Shown here: positions 15,786 to 25,064 of the stretch, piece after piece
Numbering within the stretch: the first letter of the stretch is position 1
Layout of the letters: every line of letters begins with the position of its first letter
NCBI GenBank assembly: GCA_025462735.1
Contig: JAOAPC010000010.1
Location: 186,001 to 250,000, forward strand
DNA from: Acidobacteriaceae bacterium
Lineage (GTDB): Bacteria > Acidobacteriota > Terriglobia > Terriglobales > Acidobacteriaceae
Length of the DNA stretch: 64,000 nt
Direction: 5' to 3'
Notes under the pieces: model-generated
What the model was told of the DNA's origin: nothing
Database searches by the model: none
Seen by the model: the letters and a program-made list of their open reading frames with translations, nothing else
Program-made: the position numbers and the translations under genes

Positions 15786-17168
15786 ATGGCTAATACCATC
15801 GTCATGAAATTCGGCGGCACCTCGGTCGGCGATGCCAAGGCCATCGAGCGGGTCGCTGGCATCGTGCGGGGAAGGCTCCCCCAGAGGCCGGTGGTCGTGG
15901 TCAGCGCCATGGCCCGCGTCACCGATCAGCTGCTGCAGATGGCCCGCGCTGCCGGGAATGACGACCGGAAGACTGCGCTAACCCTGGCCCGCGAGCTCCG
16001 AGAACGCCACTACAATACGGCGGGCGAACTGTTGGGGACTGCTCTCTTCACTCAATTTCACGGCGACCTCGGAACCGAGTTTGAGGAATTAGAAGAACTG
16101 TTGCGGGGCATTGCTGCCGTGGGCGAGCTGACGCCCCGGACTACTGATCACGTAGCATCTTTCGGCGAAATCCTTTCCAGCAAGCTGGTCGCCGCAGCGC
16201 TTTCTGCGCACGGAATCGAATCAACATTGGTGGATGCCCGCGACTGTATCGTGACTGACGAAGCCTTTACCCGTGCCGCACCCTTATATGACGAAACCAA
16301 CTCTAGGCTCCGCGAGCAGGTGCAGCCGCTAATTGAACAAGGACGCGTTCCAGTAATGGGTGGCTTCATCGGCGCGACTCGCACCGGAATTACGACAACC
16401 GTCGGACGCGGCGGATCGGACTTTTCTGCGGCCATTGTTGGCGCGGGATTGGGTGCCGAAAAAATTGAAATATGGACAGACGTCGATGGGATGATGACCA
16501 CCGATCCGAATCTGTGCCCTGATGCCCGGCGGATTAAAGTAATCAGCTTCGAGGAAGCTGCCGAGTTGGCCTACTTCGGCGCCAAAGTCCTGCATCCGGC
16601 GACCGTGCTTCCCGCCATCCAAAAAAACATCCCGGTTTACATTTTGAATTCGCAGAATCCTTCTTGCGAAGGCACCCGCATTGCTGCCCGTGCTCCACAC
16701 TGCAAGAACTTTTTCAAGGCCATAGCTGCAAAGAAGCGGATCACCATCATCGACATTGCCGCGCCGCGCATGCTGCTGGCACACGGCTTCTTGAAAGCCA
16801 TTTTCGACGCCTTCGATCGTCATCGTATTGCCATCGATGTGGTCTCGACCTCCGAAGTCAGCGTTTCGCTAACCGTAGATTCAAACGAATCGATCCCTGC
16901 TCTGGCGGCCGATCTTTCCCGTCTGGCCGACGTGAAATACGAAGGCCGCAAGGCCATCGTCTGCCTGGTGGGCGAAAATCTGCGCGAAGTTCCCGGAATC
17001 GCCGCCCACGTCTTCGGCCAACTGACCGACGTGAAAATCCGCATGATTTCGCAAGGCGCTTCGGAGATCAACCTGACCTTCGTAGTCGATGAAGAGCAAG
17101 TCCCTGGCATAGTTCAGCGGTTGCACAAGACTTTCTTTGCTGATCCGGATCCGGAAATTTTCGCGTAA
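15786..17168 (+). CDS. lysC: Aspartate kinase, lysine/DAP-cluster copy
   Basis: 460 residues. Amino-acid kinase domain begins VMKFGGTSVGDA, with VVSAMARVTDQLL, VTTSVGRGGSDF-like TTVGRGGSDFSA and EIWTDVDGMMTTDP. Two ACT domains follow (ITIIDIAAPRMLLAHGF and VCLVGENLREVPGIAA), where an end-product amino acid binds. It phosphorylates aspartate in the first step of the family pathway. Position between asd and dap genes implies the lysine/diaminopimelate branch and feedback by lysine, which is an inference. A paralogue with hom lies at 56627. No lysine riboswitch motif was seen upstream. Confidence 0.94.
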   Translation: MANTIVMKFGGTSVGDAKAIERVAGIVRGRLPQRPVVVVSAMARVTDQLLQMARAAGNDDRKTALTLARELRERHYNTAGELLGTALFTQFHGDLGTEFEELEELLRGIAAVGELTPRTTDHVASFGEILSSKLVAAALSAHGIESTLVDARDCIVTDEAFTRAAPLYDETNSRLREQVQPLIEQGRVPVMGGFIGATRTGITTTVGRGGSDFSAAIVGAGLGAEKIEIWTDVDGMMTTDPNLCPDARRIKVISFEEAAELAYFGAKVLHPATVLPAIQKNIPVYILNSQNPSCEGTRIAARAPHCKNFFKAIAAKKRITIIDIAAPRMLLAHGFLKAIFDAFDRHRIAIDVVSTSEVSVSLTVDSNESIPALAADLSRLADVKYEGRKAIVCLVGENLREVPGIAAHVFGQLTDVKIRMISQGASEINLTFVVDEEQVPGIVQRLHKTFFADPDPEIFA

Positions 17169-17214
17169 ACGTCGACAGTTCTTTAGCTCTGCCAGTCCGA
17201 ACGGCTTTAAACGT

Positions 17215-17284
17215 GAGGAACCTGCTTTTCGCATATGCGCCGGAACAGCAGGTTCCTCAGCCCTGAAGGGCTTCGGAATGACAG
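17215..17284. repeat. Long inverted repeat, intergenic palindromic element
   Basis: GAGGAACCTGCT (17215-17226) is perfectly complementary to AGCAGGTTCCTC (17247-17258) with a 20-nt loop, followed by a second hairpin AGCCCTGAAGGGCT and the end word CGGAATGACAG. Reversed, the end word is CTGTCATTCCG, which also opens a second copy-like element near 42498. Without a T-run it is a poor terminator; a REP-like intergenic element is more likely. Confidence 0.6.
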
Positions 17285-17363
17285 TGTGAAAGGGATGGCA
17301 ATGATGGACGAACGGAGCGAGAGACCCAAGAAGCGGTCAAAAACGCTAGACTAATGAAACAGC

Positions 17364-18044
17364 ATGAAACTGCTTCTTCTCGGCGCGGGCAAAACCGGAA
17401 AGTTGGTCGCGGAAGTCGCCCGTGAGCGCGGGCATGAAGTCGACATCTTGCGCTCCTCGGACAATCGTCATGCGTCGGGCCTTACCGGAGAAAGACTTGC
17501 TCCGAGCGAGATAGTTATCGACTTCACCACTCCCGATTGTGTGCTCGAAAACATTCGCGCTTGCGTCGCCGCAGGGAAAAGTATGGTTGTCGGCACGACC
17601 GGGTGGTATTCGGAAATCCCCAAGATCCGCGCCGAAGTCGAAGCGCGCGGATCTGCTTTCGTTTACGGCTCTAATTTTTCTATCGGGGTAAATCTTTTTT
17701 TTGATCTGGTGCGGGCCGCAACTCCTGCGCTTCAGCACCAGTATTTACCGCATATCTACGAGCGCCATCATGAGCAAAAAAAAGACGCGCCTTCCGGCAC
17801 TGCCGTAACGATTCAGGGTTTATTGCAGCAGGACTCCGATTTGGAAATTGAGGTCACTTCATTTCGGGAAGGTGAAGTGGTTGGTATGCACGAAGTCGTG
17901 TTCGATTCCACGCACGACACCATCTATCTCTGCCATGACGCCAAATCCCGCCGGGGTTTTGCCGAGGGTGCAGTGCGCGCGGCAGAGTGGCTGGCGGGGA
18001 AAAAAGGATTTTTTGATTTTAAGGATATTTGGCGAGAGATTTAG
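17364..18044 (+). CDS. dapB: 4-hydroxy-tetrahydrodipicolinate reductase
   Basis: 226 residues, short compared with the ~270 of E. coli DapB but typical of the compact bacterial type. The NAD(P)-binding N-terminus is LLLLGAGKTGKLVAEVA; VVGTTGW and ERHHEQKKDAPSGTA are the signature substrate-binding and catalytic segments (His pair and Lys). It reduces the DapA product in diaminopimelate synthesis. One base after its stop begins an unknown gene read from GTG. Confidence 0.93.
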   Translation: MKLLLLGAGKTGKLVAEVARERGHEVDILRSSDNRHASGLTGERLAPSEIVIDFTTPDCVLENIRACVAAGKSMVVGTTGWYSEIPKIRAEVEARGSAFVYGSNFSIGVNLFFDLVRAATPALQHQYLPHIYERHHEQKKDAPSGTAVTIQGLLQQDSDLEIEVTSFREGEVVGMHEVVFDSTHDTIYLCHDAKSRRGFAEGAVRAAEWLAGKKGFFDFKDIWREI

Positions 18045-18045
18045 C

Positions 18046-18504
18046 GTGGCCGCTTCTAAATACCGCCTTTTACGTACGATCGCACTCTGGAGGCTAGAAA
18101 AGATATCTTTTCCAGAACTTCCAGCGTTCGCTTGGGATGCGCTCGAGCTAGGCTTCGACGGGCAGTCAATTCGACGCCTTGCGGCGCTAGACAAACCCTC
18201 ATACTTCCAGATTGGAAATTTATTTGAGCAAGTAGTCGAGGAAACTGGAATTGCGCAAATGTCCAAGACTGACGCCGCGTTGTTCCTCGCTAAGGAGATT
18301 GCCAAAGAGATACTTTCGGGTCAAAAAGACCCGCTACAAGGCGCTTATGAAATATTCTTACTGGGGTACCCGGCAGATTTTCCGGACGCTATTGTAGTTT
18401 TTGGCGCTTTGGATCAAGAGTTTGATATTCCGCAAATAATGGACAAATGTAGGGCATTGACTTTAGAGCCCATTGACAGTGGAACTGCAGTCCCTTCCTC
18501 CTAG
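18046..18504 (+). CDS. Protein of unknown function coupled to dapB
   Basis: 152 residues from the GTG at 18046, one base beyond the dapB stop, which suggests translational coupling. A longer in-frame reading from 17848 would lie over dapB and is not preferred. The sequence is largely helical (KYRLLRTIALWRLEKISFP; DAALFLAKEIAKEIL) with no membrane segment, no Cys cluster and no motif I recognise. It ends 26 bp before dapA. A role in diaminopimelate synthesis is suggested only by its position. Codon choice looks a little AT-richer than its neighbours, so recent arrival is possible. Confidence 0.65.
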   Translation: MAASKYRLLRTIALWRLEKISFPELPAFAWDALELGFDGQSIRRLAALDKPSYFQIGNLFEQVVEETGIAQMSKTDAALFLAKEIAKEILSGQKDPLQGAYEIFLLGYPADFPDAIVVFGALDQEFDIPQIMDKCRALTLEPIDSGTAVPSS

Positions 18505-18530
18505 CCGCTCATTCGCGTTATCTTATTCTC

Positions 18531-19658
18531 ATGCAGCTTCGCGGATGCGGTACTGCCCTCGTAACCCCATTCCATCAGGATGGATCGTTGGACGAGCCGG
18601 CATTCAAGAATCTCGTCTCCTGGCAAATCGAGTCGGGCATCGATTTCCTTGTTCCCTGCGGCACCACCGGTGAAACCCCGACGCTCACGCATGAAGAATG
18701 GCTTCGAGTCATAGACCTGACGATCGAGGTAGCCGGAGGGCGTGTTCCCATCGTCGCCGGCGCAACTTCTAACTCAACCCGTGAAGCAGTTGCAAAAGCG
18801 CAGGAAGTTGCTGGCCGTCCGGGGGTGGATGCGATCCTCACCGCTTCTCCCTATTACAACAAGCCCACGCAAGAAGGCCAGTACCAGCACTTCAAAGCCA
18901 TCGCCGAGGCAGTGAACAAACCAATCATCCTTTACAACGTGCCCGGACGCACCGCGGCGAATCTGGAACCGGCCACAGTCGCTCGCCTCGCGGAAATTCC
19001 GAATATTGCTGGGGTGAAAGAAGCCAGCGGCAATCTCACGCAAATCGCAGAAATCTGCAACGCTGCGCGTGCTGATTTCTCTGTTCTCTCGGGTGACGAC
19101 GCGCTGACTCTACCGGTGATTGCCCTGGGCGGTGTAGGACTTATTTCGGTGGCCTCAAACGAGATCCCGCGCGAGATGGCGGAAATGACTCGTGCGGCGC
19201 TGAATAGCGATTGGAACACCGCGCGCCAAGTCTTCCGCAAGTTTTTGCCGCTGATGCAAGCCAACTTCATCGAATCTAGTCCCATGCCAGTGAAAGCCGT
19301 GCTCGCAATGATGGGACGAATTGAAGAAGCCTATCGCCTGCCTATGGTCTCTGTCCGTCGTGATACACGTTCCAAGCTGCAAAAAATCGCCGCCGATGCC
19401 GGACTGATCGCCAAAACCGACGCGGCAGCCGCGAACTCCCCGGCTTTTTTTGTATATGAGAATTGGGCCTCGGGTCCGCACAAGGCCGTCCTGCACCGCT
19501 CCTCTTGCGGCCAGTGCAGCAACGGCAAAGCTCGCCCCGCCGGACATTCAGCCAATCATGCTCGCTGGCACGGTCCGTATCCCACTCTCGCCGAAGCTCG
19601 CCAGGTCACGCACACCCTTCCCAGCGTCCTGATCCGCAGCGAATGCAAATGTATTTAA
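18531..19658 (+). CDS. dapA: 4-hydroxy-tetrahydrodipicolinate synthase with Cys/His-rich C-terminal extension
   Basis: 375 residues where DapA is normally about 295. Residues 1-295 are a normal class I aldolase barrel: CGTTGETPTL (Thr pair), PYYNKPTQEG, the catalytic Tyr in ILYNVPGR and the Schiff-base Lys in GVKEASG. It condenses pyruvate with aspartate semialdehyde. From about residue 303 an unrelated segment follows: VYENW, then VLHRSSCGQC (H322, C326, C329), WHGPYPTLAEA, and C372/C374 at the end. That pattern resembles small H-x3-C-x2-C ... W-x-GPF domains of unknown role. The open frame is continuous through the junction. Confidence 0.93.
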   Translation: MQLRGCGTALVTPFHQDGSLDEPAFKNLVSWQIESGIDFLVPCGTTGETPTLTHEEWLRVIDLTIEVAGGRVPIVAGATSNSTREAVAKAQEVAGRPGVDAILTASPYYNKPTQEGQYQHFKAIAEAVNKPIILYNVPGRTAANLEPATVARLAEIPNIAGVKEASGNLTQIAEICNAARADFSVLSGDDALTLPVIALGGVGLISVASNEIPREMAEMTRAALNSDWNTARQVFRKFLPLMQANFIESSPMPVKAVLAMMGRIEEAYRLPMVSVRRDTRSKLQKIAADAGLIAKTDAAAANSPAFFVYENWASGPHKAVLHRSSCGQCSNGKARPAGHSANHARWHGPYPTLAEARQVTHTLPSVLIRSECKCI

Positions 19659-19720
19659 TGCAGAAGCAAGAAGTCAAAATGCAGAAGTGAGGGTTTTTAC
19701 TTCTGCGTTCCTAAATCCTG
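19659..19720. repeat. Word repeat (AAGTC / GCAGAAGT)
   Basis: GCAGAAGCAAGAAGTCAAAATGCAGAAGTGAGG is followed by the inverse words TACTTCTGCG, giving the hairpin GCAGAAGTGAGGGTTTTTACTTCTGC. It lies between dapA and dapD and may weaken transcription by RNA folding. Confidence 0.5.
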
Positions 19721-19742
19721 CCTCCTTTATACTTGTCCCTCA

Positions 19743-20564
19743 ATGCACCCCTTGCAATCACAGATCGAACGCCTCGCATCTGCAAAGAGTCCTGAGGCGC
19801 GCGCAGTATTTCTTGAATTTCGCGACGCCCTCACGCGTGGCGAGGTCCGCGCCGCAGAAAAACGTAATGGCGAGTGGAAGGTAAACGTTTGGGTGAAACA
19901 GGGCATTCTGCTCGGCTTCCGGCTCGGCGAAATCACGCAAATGGGAAGCGGCGAGTGCCTCTCGTTCGTAGATAAGGACACGTTCCCTGCCCGCAAGTTC
20001 ACCGTCGCCGATAAAGTGCGGGTCGTCCCCGGAGGCTCATCCGTGCGGCTCGGAGCCTACATTGCGCCGTCGGTGATTTGCATGCCTCCAATGTTCATCA
20101 ACGTCGGTGCGTACGTTGATGAAGGCACCATGATCGATTCTCATGCGCTGGTCGGCTCGTGCGCGCAAATAGGAAAACGCGTCCATTTGAGCGCCGCCGC
20201 GCAGATCGGAGGCGTGCTTGAACCGGTAAATGCTGCACCGGTGATCATCGAAGATGATGTGCTAGTTGGCGGCAACTGCGGAGTCTACGAGGGCACGCTA
20301 GTCCGCTCACGCGCCGTGCTGGGGGCAGGAACAATTCTCACGCGATCCACTCCGCTATATGACTTGGTGCGCGGAGAGGTTTACCGCGCCTCGCATGAAA
20401 AGCCCCTCGAAGTCCCGGAGAACGCCGTAGTGGTTCCTGGATCACGCGGCGTAAACAAGGGCAAAGCTGAAGAATGGGGAATCTCGCTGTACGCGCCGGT
20501 GATCGTTAAATATCGCGATGAAAAAACCGAGCGCGGAGTGGAATTGGAAGACTGGCTGCGGTGA
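19743..20564 (+). CDS. dapD: Tetrahydrodipicolinate N-succinyltransferase
   Basis: 273 residues, the family's usual length. A helical N-terminal domain is followed by a left-handed beta-helix of hexapeptide repeats ([38 protein letters not shown]). [19 protein letters not shown] is a DapD signature. It uses succinyl-CoA, so this organism makes diaminopimelate by the succinylase route; the matching dapC and dapE are not in the window. Last gene of the dap cluster and convergent with tpiA. Confidence 0.95.
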   Translation: MHPLQSQIERLASAKSPEARAVFLEFRDALTRGEVRAAEKRNGEWKVNVWVKQGILLGFRLGEITQMGSGECLSFVDKDTFPARKFTVADKVRVVPGGSSVRLGAYIAPSVICMPPMFINVGAYVDEGTMIDSHALVGSCAQIGKRVHLSAAAQIGGVLEPVNAAPVIIEDDVLVGGNCGVYEGTLVRSRAVLGAGTILTRSTPLYDLVRGEVYRASHEKPLEVPENAVVVPGSRGVNKGKAEEWGISLYAPVIVKYRDEKTERGVELEDWLR

Positions 20565-20599
20565 AGCGACGTCGAAGATTTTCGATGTAAGACCTTGCT

Positions 20600-21352
20600 T
20601 CAATATTTCACAATCGCCGCAAACGACTTAGGGTCCAGGCTCGCACCGCCCACCAGCGCGCCATCAATTTCTTCCTGTGACATGAGGGCTTTGGCATTCT
20701 CCGGCTTGACCGAGCCGCCGTAGAGGATTCGCAGCCCTGCGCCGAAATCATCGCCAAAAGCCTTCGCTGCTTCACCACGTATGAGCACGTGCGCGTCAGA
20801 CGCCATTTCGGGGGTAGCTGTCTTGCCAGTGCCAATAGCCCACACGGGCTCGTATGCGACCACGAGCTTGGCGGCTTTCCTGGCCGAGAGCGTGCTAAAA
20901 GCCCGCATGCACTGTCGCCGTAAAACATCTTCGGTCAGCCCTGCCTCGCGTTCCTCCAGAACTTCGCCTACGCACACAATGGGCGTAAGGCCGTGCTCAA
21001 GCGCGGCTTTCAGCTTCAAATTTACCGTGTCGTCAGTCTCGCCAAAATACTGCCGACGCTCGGAGTGGCCGATAATCACGTGGGTGCAGCCGACCGCTAC
21101 GAGCATCGTCGGAGAAATTTCGCCGGTGAACGCGCCTTCGGTCTTCCAATAAACGTTCTGCGCTCCCACCGCAACTTTCGACCCCTTTACCAATTCGATC
21201 GCGGCATGAAGATCGATGTAAGGAGGGCAGACTACAATTTCGTCGCGATCATGTTTCGCGACCATCGGCAGAAAACCATGAAAGAACTCCTTGGTCTGCG
21301 CGGGGTCCTTGTACATCTTCCAGTTGGCGGCGATTAGTTTCTTGCGACTCAT
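20600..21352 (-). CDS. tpiA: Triosephosphate isomerase
   Basis: 250 residues. NWKMYKD near the N-terminus holds the catalytic Lys/Asn, GHSERRQYF holds the catalytic His, and AYEPVWAIGTGKTA holds the catalytic Glu. GLRILYGGSVKPENA is the phosphate-binding loop. Interconverts dihydroxyacetone phosphate and glyceraldehyde 3-phosphate. Final gene of the minus-strand glycolytic set gap-pgk-HAD-tpiA. Confidence 0.97.
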   Translation of the reverse strand: MSRKKLIAANWKMYKDPAQTKEFFHGFLPMVAKHDRDEIVVCPPYIDLHAAIELVKGSKVAVGAQNVYWKTEGAFTGEISPTMLVAVGCTHVIIGHSERRQYFGETDDTVNLKLKAALEHGLTPIVCVGEVLEEREAGLTEDVLRRQCMRAFSTLSARKAAKLVVAYEPVWAIGTGKTATPEMASDAHVLIRGEAAKAFGDDFGAGLRILYGGSVKPENAKALMSQEEIDGALVGGASLDPKSFAAIVKY

Positions 21353-21401
21353 CGTCTGTGTCCTCGATGACTTCGGTAGTTGAGATCTTTTCGCGATTTG
21401 T

Positions 21402-22067
21402 TCAATGGATCAGCGCCGGCAAATTACGGAGCGTGGAGATGACAGGTGGACCCACCGGCGATTTGCCTGCCCGGCTTAAGTGGATGCCGCGCATTCCCAA
21501 TGCCCGGCTGGGAACCACATCGGCTTCGAGATCGTCACCGATATGCACGCAGCGCTCGGAGGCGTCACCAGCCCTCCTGCACGCTTCCAGAAAAATACTA
21601 GCCGAAGGTTTTCCCAGCCCGACGTCCTCGGAGTAAACCATTACCGAAAAATAATGCAACAACCCGGCGCGTTGCAGCTTTCCTATCTGCTGCTCGCGGG
21701 CGCCGTTCGAAATGATTCCCAGGCGCTCTCCCGCGAGACTCTGCAGGCAAGGCTCGGCATCATCAAACGCACGGGTTAGCGTCTCGTAATCGCGGATGAA
21801 AACCCGGTAGCGGGCATCCGCTTCCTTTTCGTCCATTTCAGGCGCGGCGAATACCTCTCTCGTGCGTGCACGGCGCTGCTCCCAAAGCGAGACCTCGCCC
21901 CGGCAAAAACGGTTAAAGTGTTTGTTGAGGATTTCCTCCCAAGCCGCCGGAAACTGTTCGCGCGAAAAAGGAATCGCCCCGGGGAAATGGTCGAAAAAAC
22001 TCAGACTCGCAGCTGCCGAGGCGCTGGCGTGGTCGATGAGTGTGCCATCAATATCGAAGAAGATCAT
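21402..22067 (-). CDS. HAD-superfamily hydrolase (YjjG-like)
   Basis: 221 residues beginning IFFDIDGTLIDHA with the DxDGT nucleophile motif, a helical cap (RARTREVFAAPEMDEKEADARY), motif II GIISNGARE, Lys in LGKPSAS, and HIGDDLEADV as motif IV. Overall order matches YjjG-type nucleotide/house-cleaning phosphatases. It sits inside the glycolytic cluster between pgk and tpiA and is probably cotranscribed, but its substrate is not evident. Confidence 0.85.
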   Translation of the reverse strand: MIFFDIDGTLIDHASASAAASLSFFDHFPGAIPFSREQFPAAWEEILNKHFNRFCRGEVSLWEQRRARTREVFAAPEMDEKEADARYRVFIRDYETLTRAFDDAEPCLQSLAGERLGIISNGAREQQIGKLQRAGLLHYFSVMVYSEDVGLGKPSASIFLEACRRAGDASERCVHIGDDLEADVVPSRALGMRGIHLSRAGKSPVGPPVISTLRNLPALIH

Positions 22068-22114
22068 TTGCAGGCATGTATCTTAAAAGTTGTCTCCCGC
22101 CCGAATGTAATACG

Positions 22115-23317
22115 TTAGCGTTTGTCTGTAAGCGCTTCGACTCCGGGTAGGTGCTTACCTTCAAGAAATTCAAGCGAGGCCCCGCCGCCGGTCGAAATGT
22201 GGGAGATCTTGTCGGCCACTCCGGCTGCCTGCACGGCCGCGACCGAGTCGCCGCCGCCCACAATCGAAGTCGCGCCCGCATTTTCTGCAACCGCCCGCGC
22301 AAGTTTGAAAGTGCCCTGGGCGAACTGCGAAACTTCAAAGACGCCCATTGGCCCATTCCAAACTATTGTCGCCGCGCGGGAAATCTCTTCGGAGAAAAGT
22401 TCCACCGACTCAGGGCCAATATCCAACCCCATCAAGTTCTCCGGAATGCTCTTCACAATTTGAGCCTTCGCACTGGCATCAATGCGGTCGGCAACCGCGT
22501 GGTCGACCGGCAGTAGAAATTTCACATTATGCGATTTCGCGCTCTGCAGAATCTGCTTTGCCAAGTCGAGCTTGTCGTCTTCCACGCGCGATTTTCCGAC
22601 TGGCTGCCCTTGCGCCTTGAGGAATGTATACGCCATTGCGCCGCCGACGATCAGCGTATCTACCTTCGTGAGCAAGTTCTGAATTACGGCAATCTTGTCA
22701 CTCACCTTCGCGCCGCCAAGGATGGCTATGAACGGCTTCTCCGGATGCGACATCGCGCGGCCGAGGTATTCCAGCTCTTTTTCCATCAGCAGCCCAGCCG
22801 CAGATTTCTGCACAAATTTCGTGATGCCCACGGTAGAAGCATGTGCACGGTGCGCGGTGCCGAAGGCGTCATTCACGTAATAATCGGCAAGCCCCGCAAG
22901 TTGTTTAGCAAACTTCTCGTCATTGGCTTCCTCTTCGGAGTGAAAGCGCAAATTTTCGAGCAGCAGGGTTTGGCCTTTCTCGAGCTTCCCTGCCATCTCT
23001 TCCGCTTCGATACCGACACAATCGGGACAAAAGCCAACGTTTTCGCCGCGGGCCAATTCTTTGTCGAGCATCATCCGCAGGCGTTCGGCAACCGTCTTCA
23101 GGCCCATCATGGGATTCGGCTTGCCTTTAGGACGCCCGAGATGCGAAGCCAGTATCAGCCGCGCGCCATGCCGCAGGGCGTACTCGATGGTGGGCAAAGT
23201 TTCGCGGATGCGAGTGTCGTCCATGACCCGGCCGTCTTCGAGTGGCACGTTGAAATCCACCCGCATGAGAATCCGATGGTCGTTCAGCGGCAAATCGCGA
23301 ATGGAAAGTTTGGACAT
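22115..23317 (-). CDS. pgk: Phosphoglycerate kinase
   Basis: 400 residues from the ATG at 23317 ([15 protein letters not shown]); a start three codons upstream is also possible. [34 protein letters not shown] and GGGDSVAA are the expected motifs, and NGPMGVFE is the nucleotide-binding loop. Catalyses the ATP-yielding step after GAPDH. An AAGGTGA ribosome-binding site precedes the ATG. Confidence 0.96.
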   Translation of the reverse strand: MSKLSIRDLPLNDHRILMRVDFNVPLEDGRVMDDTRIRETLPTIEYALRHGARLILASHLGRPKGKPNPMMGLKTVAERLRMMLDKELARGENVGFCPDCVGIEAEEMAGKLEKGQTLLLENLRFHSEEEANDEKFAKQLAGLADYYVNDAFGTAHRAHASTVGITKFVQKSAAGLLMEKELEYLGRAMSHPEKPFIAILGGAKVSDKIAVIQNLLTKVDTLIVGGAMAYTFLKAQGQPVGKSRVEDDKLDLAKQILQSAKSHNVKFLLPVDHAVADRIDASAKAQIVKSIPENLMGLDIGPESVELFSEEISRAATIVWNGPMGVFEVSQFAQGTFKLARAVAENAGATSIVGGGDSVAAVQAAGVADKISHISTGGGASLEFLEGKHLPGVEALTDKR

Positions 23318-23344
23318 GTACGTCACCTTGAGTTTCGAAGCGGC

Positions 23345-23428
23345 AGTGAACAGTAGTCAGTGACAAGTAGTCAGCCTGTCAAAGCCGATCACTAGCGAAA
23401 CTAATCACTAGCCACTGACCACTCACAC
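23345..23428. repeat. Imperfect tandem word repeat (CAGTGACAAGTAGTCAG / CTAGCCACTGACCACT)
   Basis: Between gap and pgk. Near-copies of AGTAGTCAGTGACAAGTAGTCAG are followed by their inverse (CACTAGCGAAACTAATCACTAGCCACTGACCACT), so the transcript can fold on itself. The words match those at 11145-11262. Inside the glycolytic operon this could change the gap:pgk ratio. Confidence 0.7.
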
Positions 23429-23432
23429 TTTG

Positions 23433-24440
23433 CTACAACCCTTTGCTTCCGATGAAATTAATCAGATCGCGAACCCGGCAAGAGTATCCCCACTCATTGT
23501 CATACCAGGAGACCACCTTCACCAAATTCCCCACAACCAGAGTTAATAGCGAATCCACAATCGAGGATCGCGAGTCGCCCTTAAAGTCCGAGGAGACTAG
23601 CTCGTTCTCTTCGTATCCCAGATAGCCTTTCAGCTGCCCGCTTTCCGAAGCTTTTTTCATCGCGGCATTCACTTCTTCCTTCGTGGCTTTCTTCTCGACT
23701 ACCGCAACGAGATCGACGACAGACACGTTCGGCGTGGGCACTCGGACGGCGAACCCATCCAACTTCCCGGCCATATCAGGGATGACCAGCTTAAGCGCCT
23801 TCGCAGCCCCGGTCGAAGTCGGAATCATGGAAAGGGCAGCGGCGCGCGCACGGCGCAAATCTTTGTGCGGGAAGTCTAATATGACCTGGTCGTTGGTATA
23901 GGAGTGAATCGTGGTCATGGTCCCGCTGATGATCTTGAACGAATCATGAACAACTTTAACGATTGGCGCTAAACAGTTGGTCGTGCAGGACGCATTAGAA
24001 ATGATGTGGTGCTTGCCCGCATCGTACTTGTCGTGATTTACGCCCAGCACCAGCGTAACGTCCTCATTCTTCGCGGGCGCCGAAATGATGACTTTCTTCA
24101 CGGTGCCGCGCAAATGTTTCTTCGCATCTGTGGCATCCGTAAACCGTCCGGTGGATTCAATCACGACCTGCGCACCCACGCTCTCCCACGGGAGCGCTGC
24201 CGGATCTTTTTCTTTAAACACGCGGATGGACTTTCCATCCACCTGGATGCTGTCTGCTCCGGCCGTCACTTTGTTCGGCAGGTTTCCTAGAACTGAGTCA
24301 TATTTCAGTAGATGTGCCAGCGTCTTCGGTTCGGTCAGATCGTTGACTGCAACGAACTCCAGATTCGAGTCTTGCAATGATGCCCGCAGAACGTTTCTAC
24401 CAATCCTTCCGAAACCATTAATGCCGACTTTAATTGCCAT
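23433..24440 (-). CDS. gap: Glyceraldehyde-3-phosphate dehydrogenase, type I
   Basis: 335 residues. NAD-binding start [14 protein letters not shown], adenine-binding Asp in VNDLTEP (NAD preferred), and the catalytic cysteine C152 in [23 protein letters not shown] near the C-terminus is the usual signature. First gene of the minus-strand glycolytic cluster. A CGGAGGG ribosome-binding site precedes the ATG. Confidence 0.97.
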   Translation of the reverse strand: MAIKVGINGFGRIGRNVLRASLQDSNLEFVAVNDLTEPKTLAHLLKYDSVLGNLPNKVTAGADSIQVDGKSIRVFKEKDPAALPWESVGAQVVIESTGRFTDATDAKKHLRGTVKKVIISAPAKNEDVTLVLGVNHDKYDAGKHHIISNASCTTNCLAPIVKVVHDSFKIISGTMTTIHSYTNDQVILDFPHKDLRRARAAALSMIPTSTGAAKALKLVIPDMAGKLDGFAVRVPTPNVSVVDLVAVVEKKATKEEVNAAMKKASESGQLKGYLGYEENELVSSDFKGDSRSSIVDSLLTLVVGNLVKVVSWYDNEWGYSCRVRDLINFIGSKGL

Positions 24441-24574
24441 GTACCCTCCGATATGAAGTTGAGCTGCCCTGATGAAATTGAGCTTTTTAGGGAAACAAGA
24501 ATGTTAACAGTCATGTACGAACTGCGGCAAATTGGAACCGTCAACAACTCTAATCATTAAACTCGTGGTGTGGC

Positions 24575-24930
24575 TCAACCGTTGATCTCGATTTCCAGAT
24601 ATTCATTCTTCTTGTTCCAAATCGATAACCTCGCCAACCAGTATTTGCCGTTCAAAGCTTCTTGTGCGCCCTTCCATTGTTCCGGAGGAAGAATCCGCGC
24701 CTGGCCGGCAAATTCCGGGCCGATGATTTTGCCTCGCATCGTGCAAGGAGCAACTTTACGTTCGGGTTGTTACGGATACGCTTGGACTTGCCCGAATCGA
24801 TTCGGGTCTTGACAATTAGTTTGGCGTCCAGCTCGGCGAACCACACTGGCGTATTGACGGGGACCCCGCTTTTGCGGAACGTAATCAGGCAAATATATTT
24901 CTGACCTTGAATTTCCTTTGGAATCGCCAT
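24575..24930 (-). pseudogene. PPOX-class (pyridoxamine 5'-phosphate oxidase-like) protein, frameshifted
   Basis: The frame that starts at 24930 (MAIPKEIQGQKYICLITFRKSGVP) reads as a small flavin/F420 split-barrel protein down to NNPNVK near 24762. The similarity then continues in a different frame: APCTMRGKIIGPEFAGQARIL, EQWKGAQEALNGKYWLARLS, and LEIEING ending at a TGA at 24577-24575. One base appears missing around 24755-24762 (AAGTTGCTCCTTGC). Intact, it would be about 118 residues, normal for F420-dependent PPOX enzymes of the Rv1155 type. Either a recent pseudogene or an assembly error. Confidence 0.75.
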
Positions 24931-25064
24931 AGTACGGTTTTGCCTCTGTCGAACTGATTGTCAGGCGTTAGAATTGGACTCACTCATAAATCTTCGATCA
25001 AGAGGCGATCCGGTCAGTTGACCTCCGATTGCCCCCAAGCGGCCCAATATGTTACAAGCCTGAC

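Noticed and set aside
17848-18045. Extended N-terminus of the dapB-coupled unknown gene
   Set aside because: This part lies entirely over dapB in another frame. The GTG at 18046 gives a tidy coupled start.
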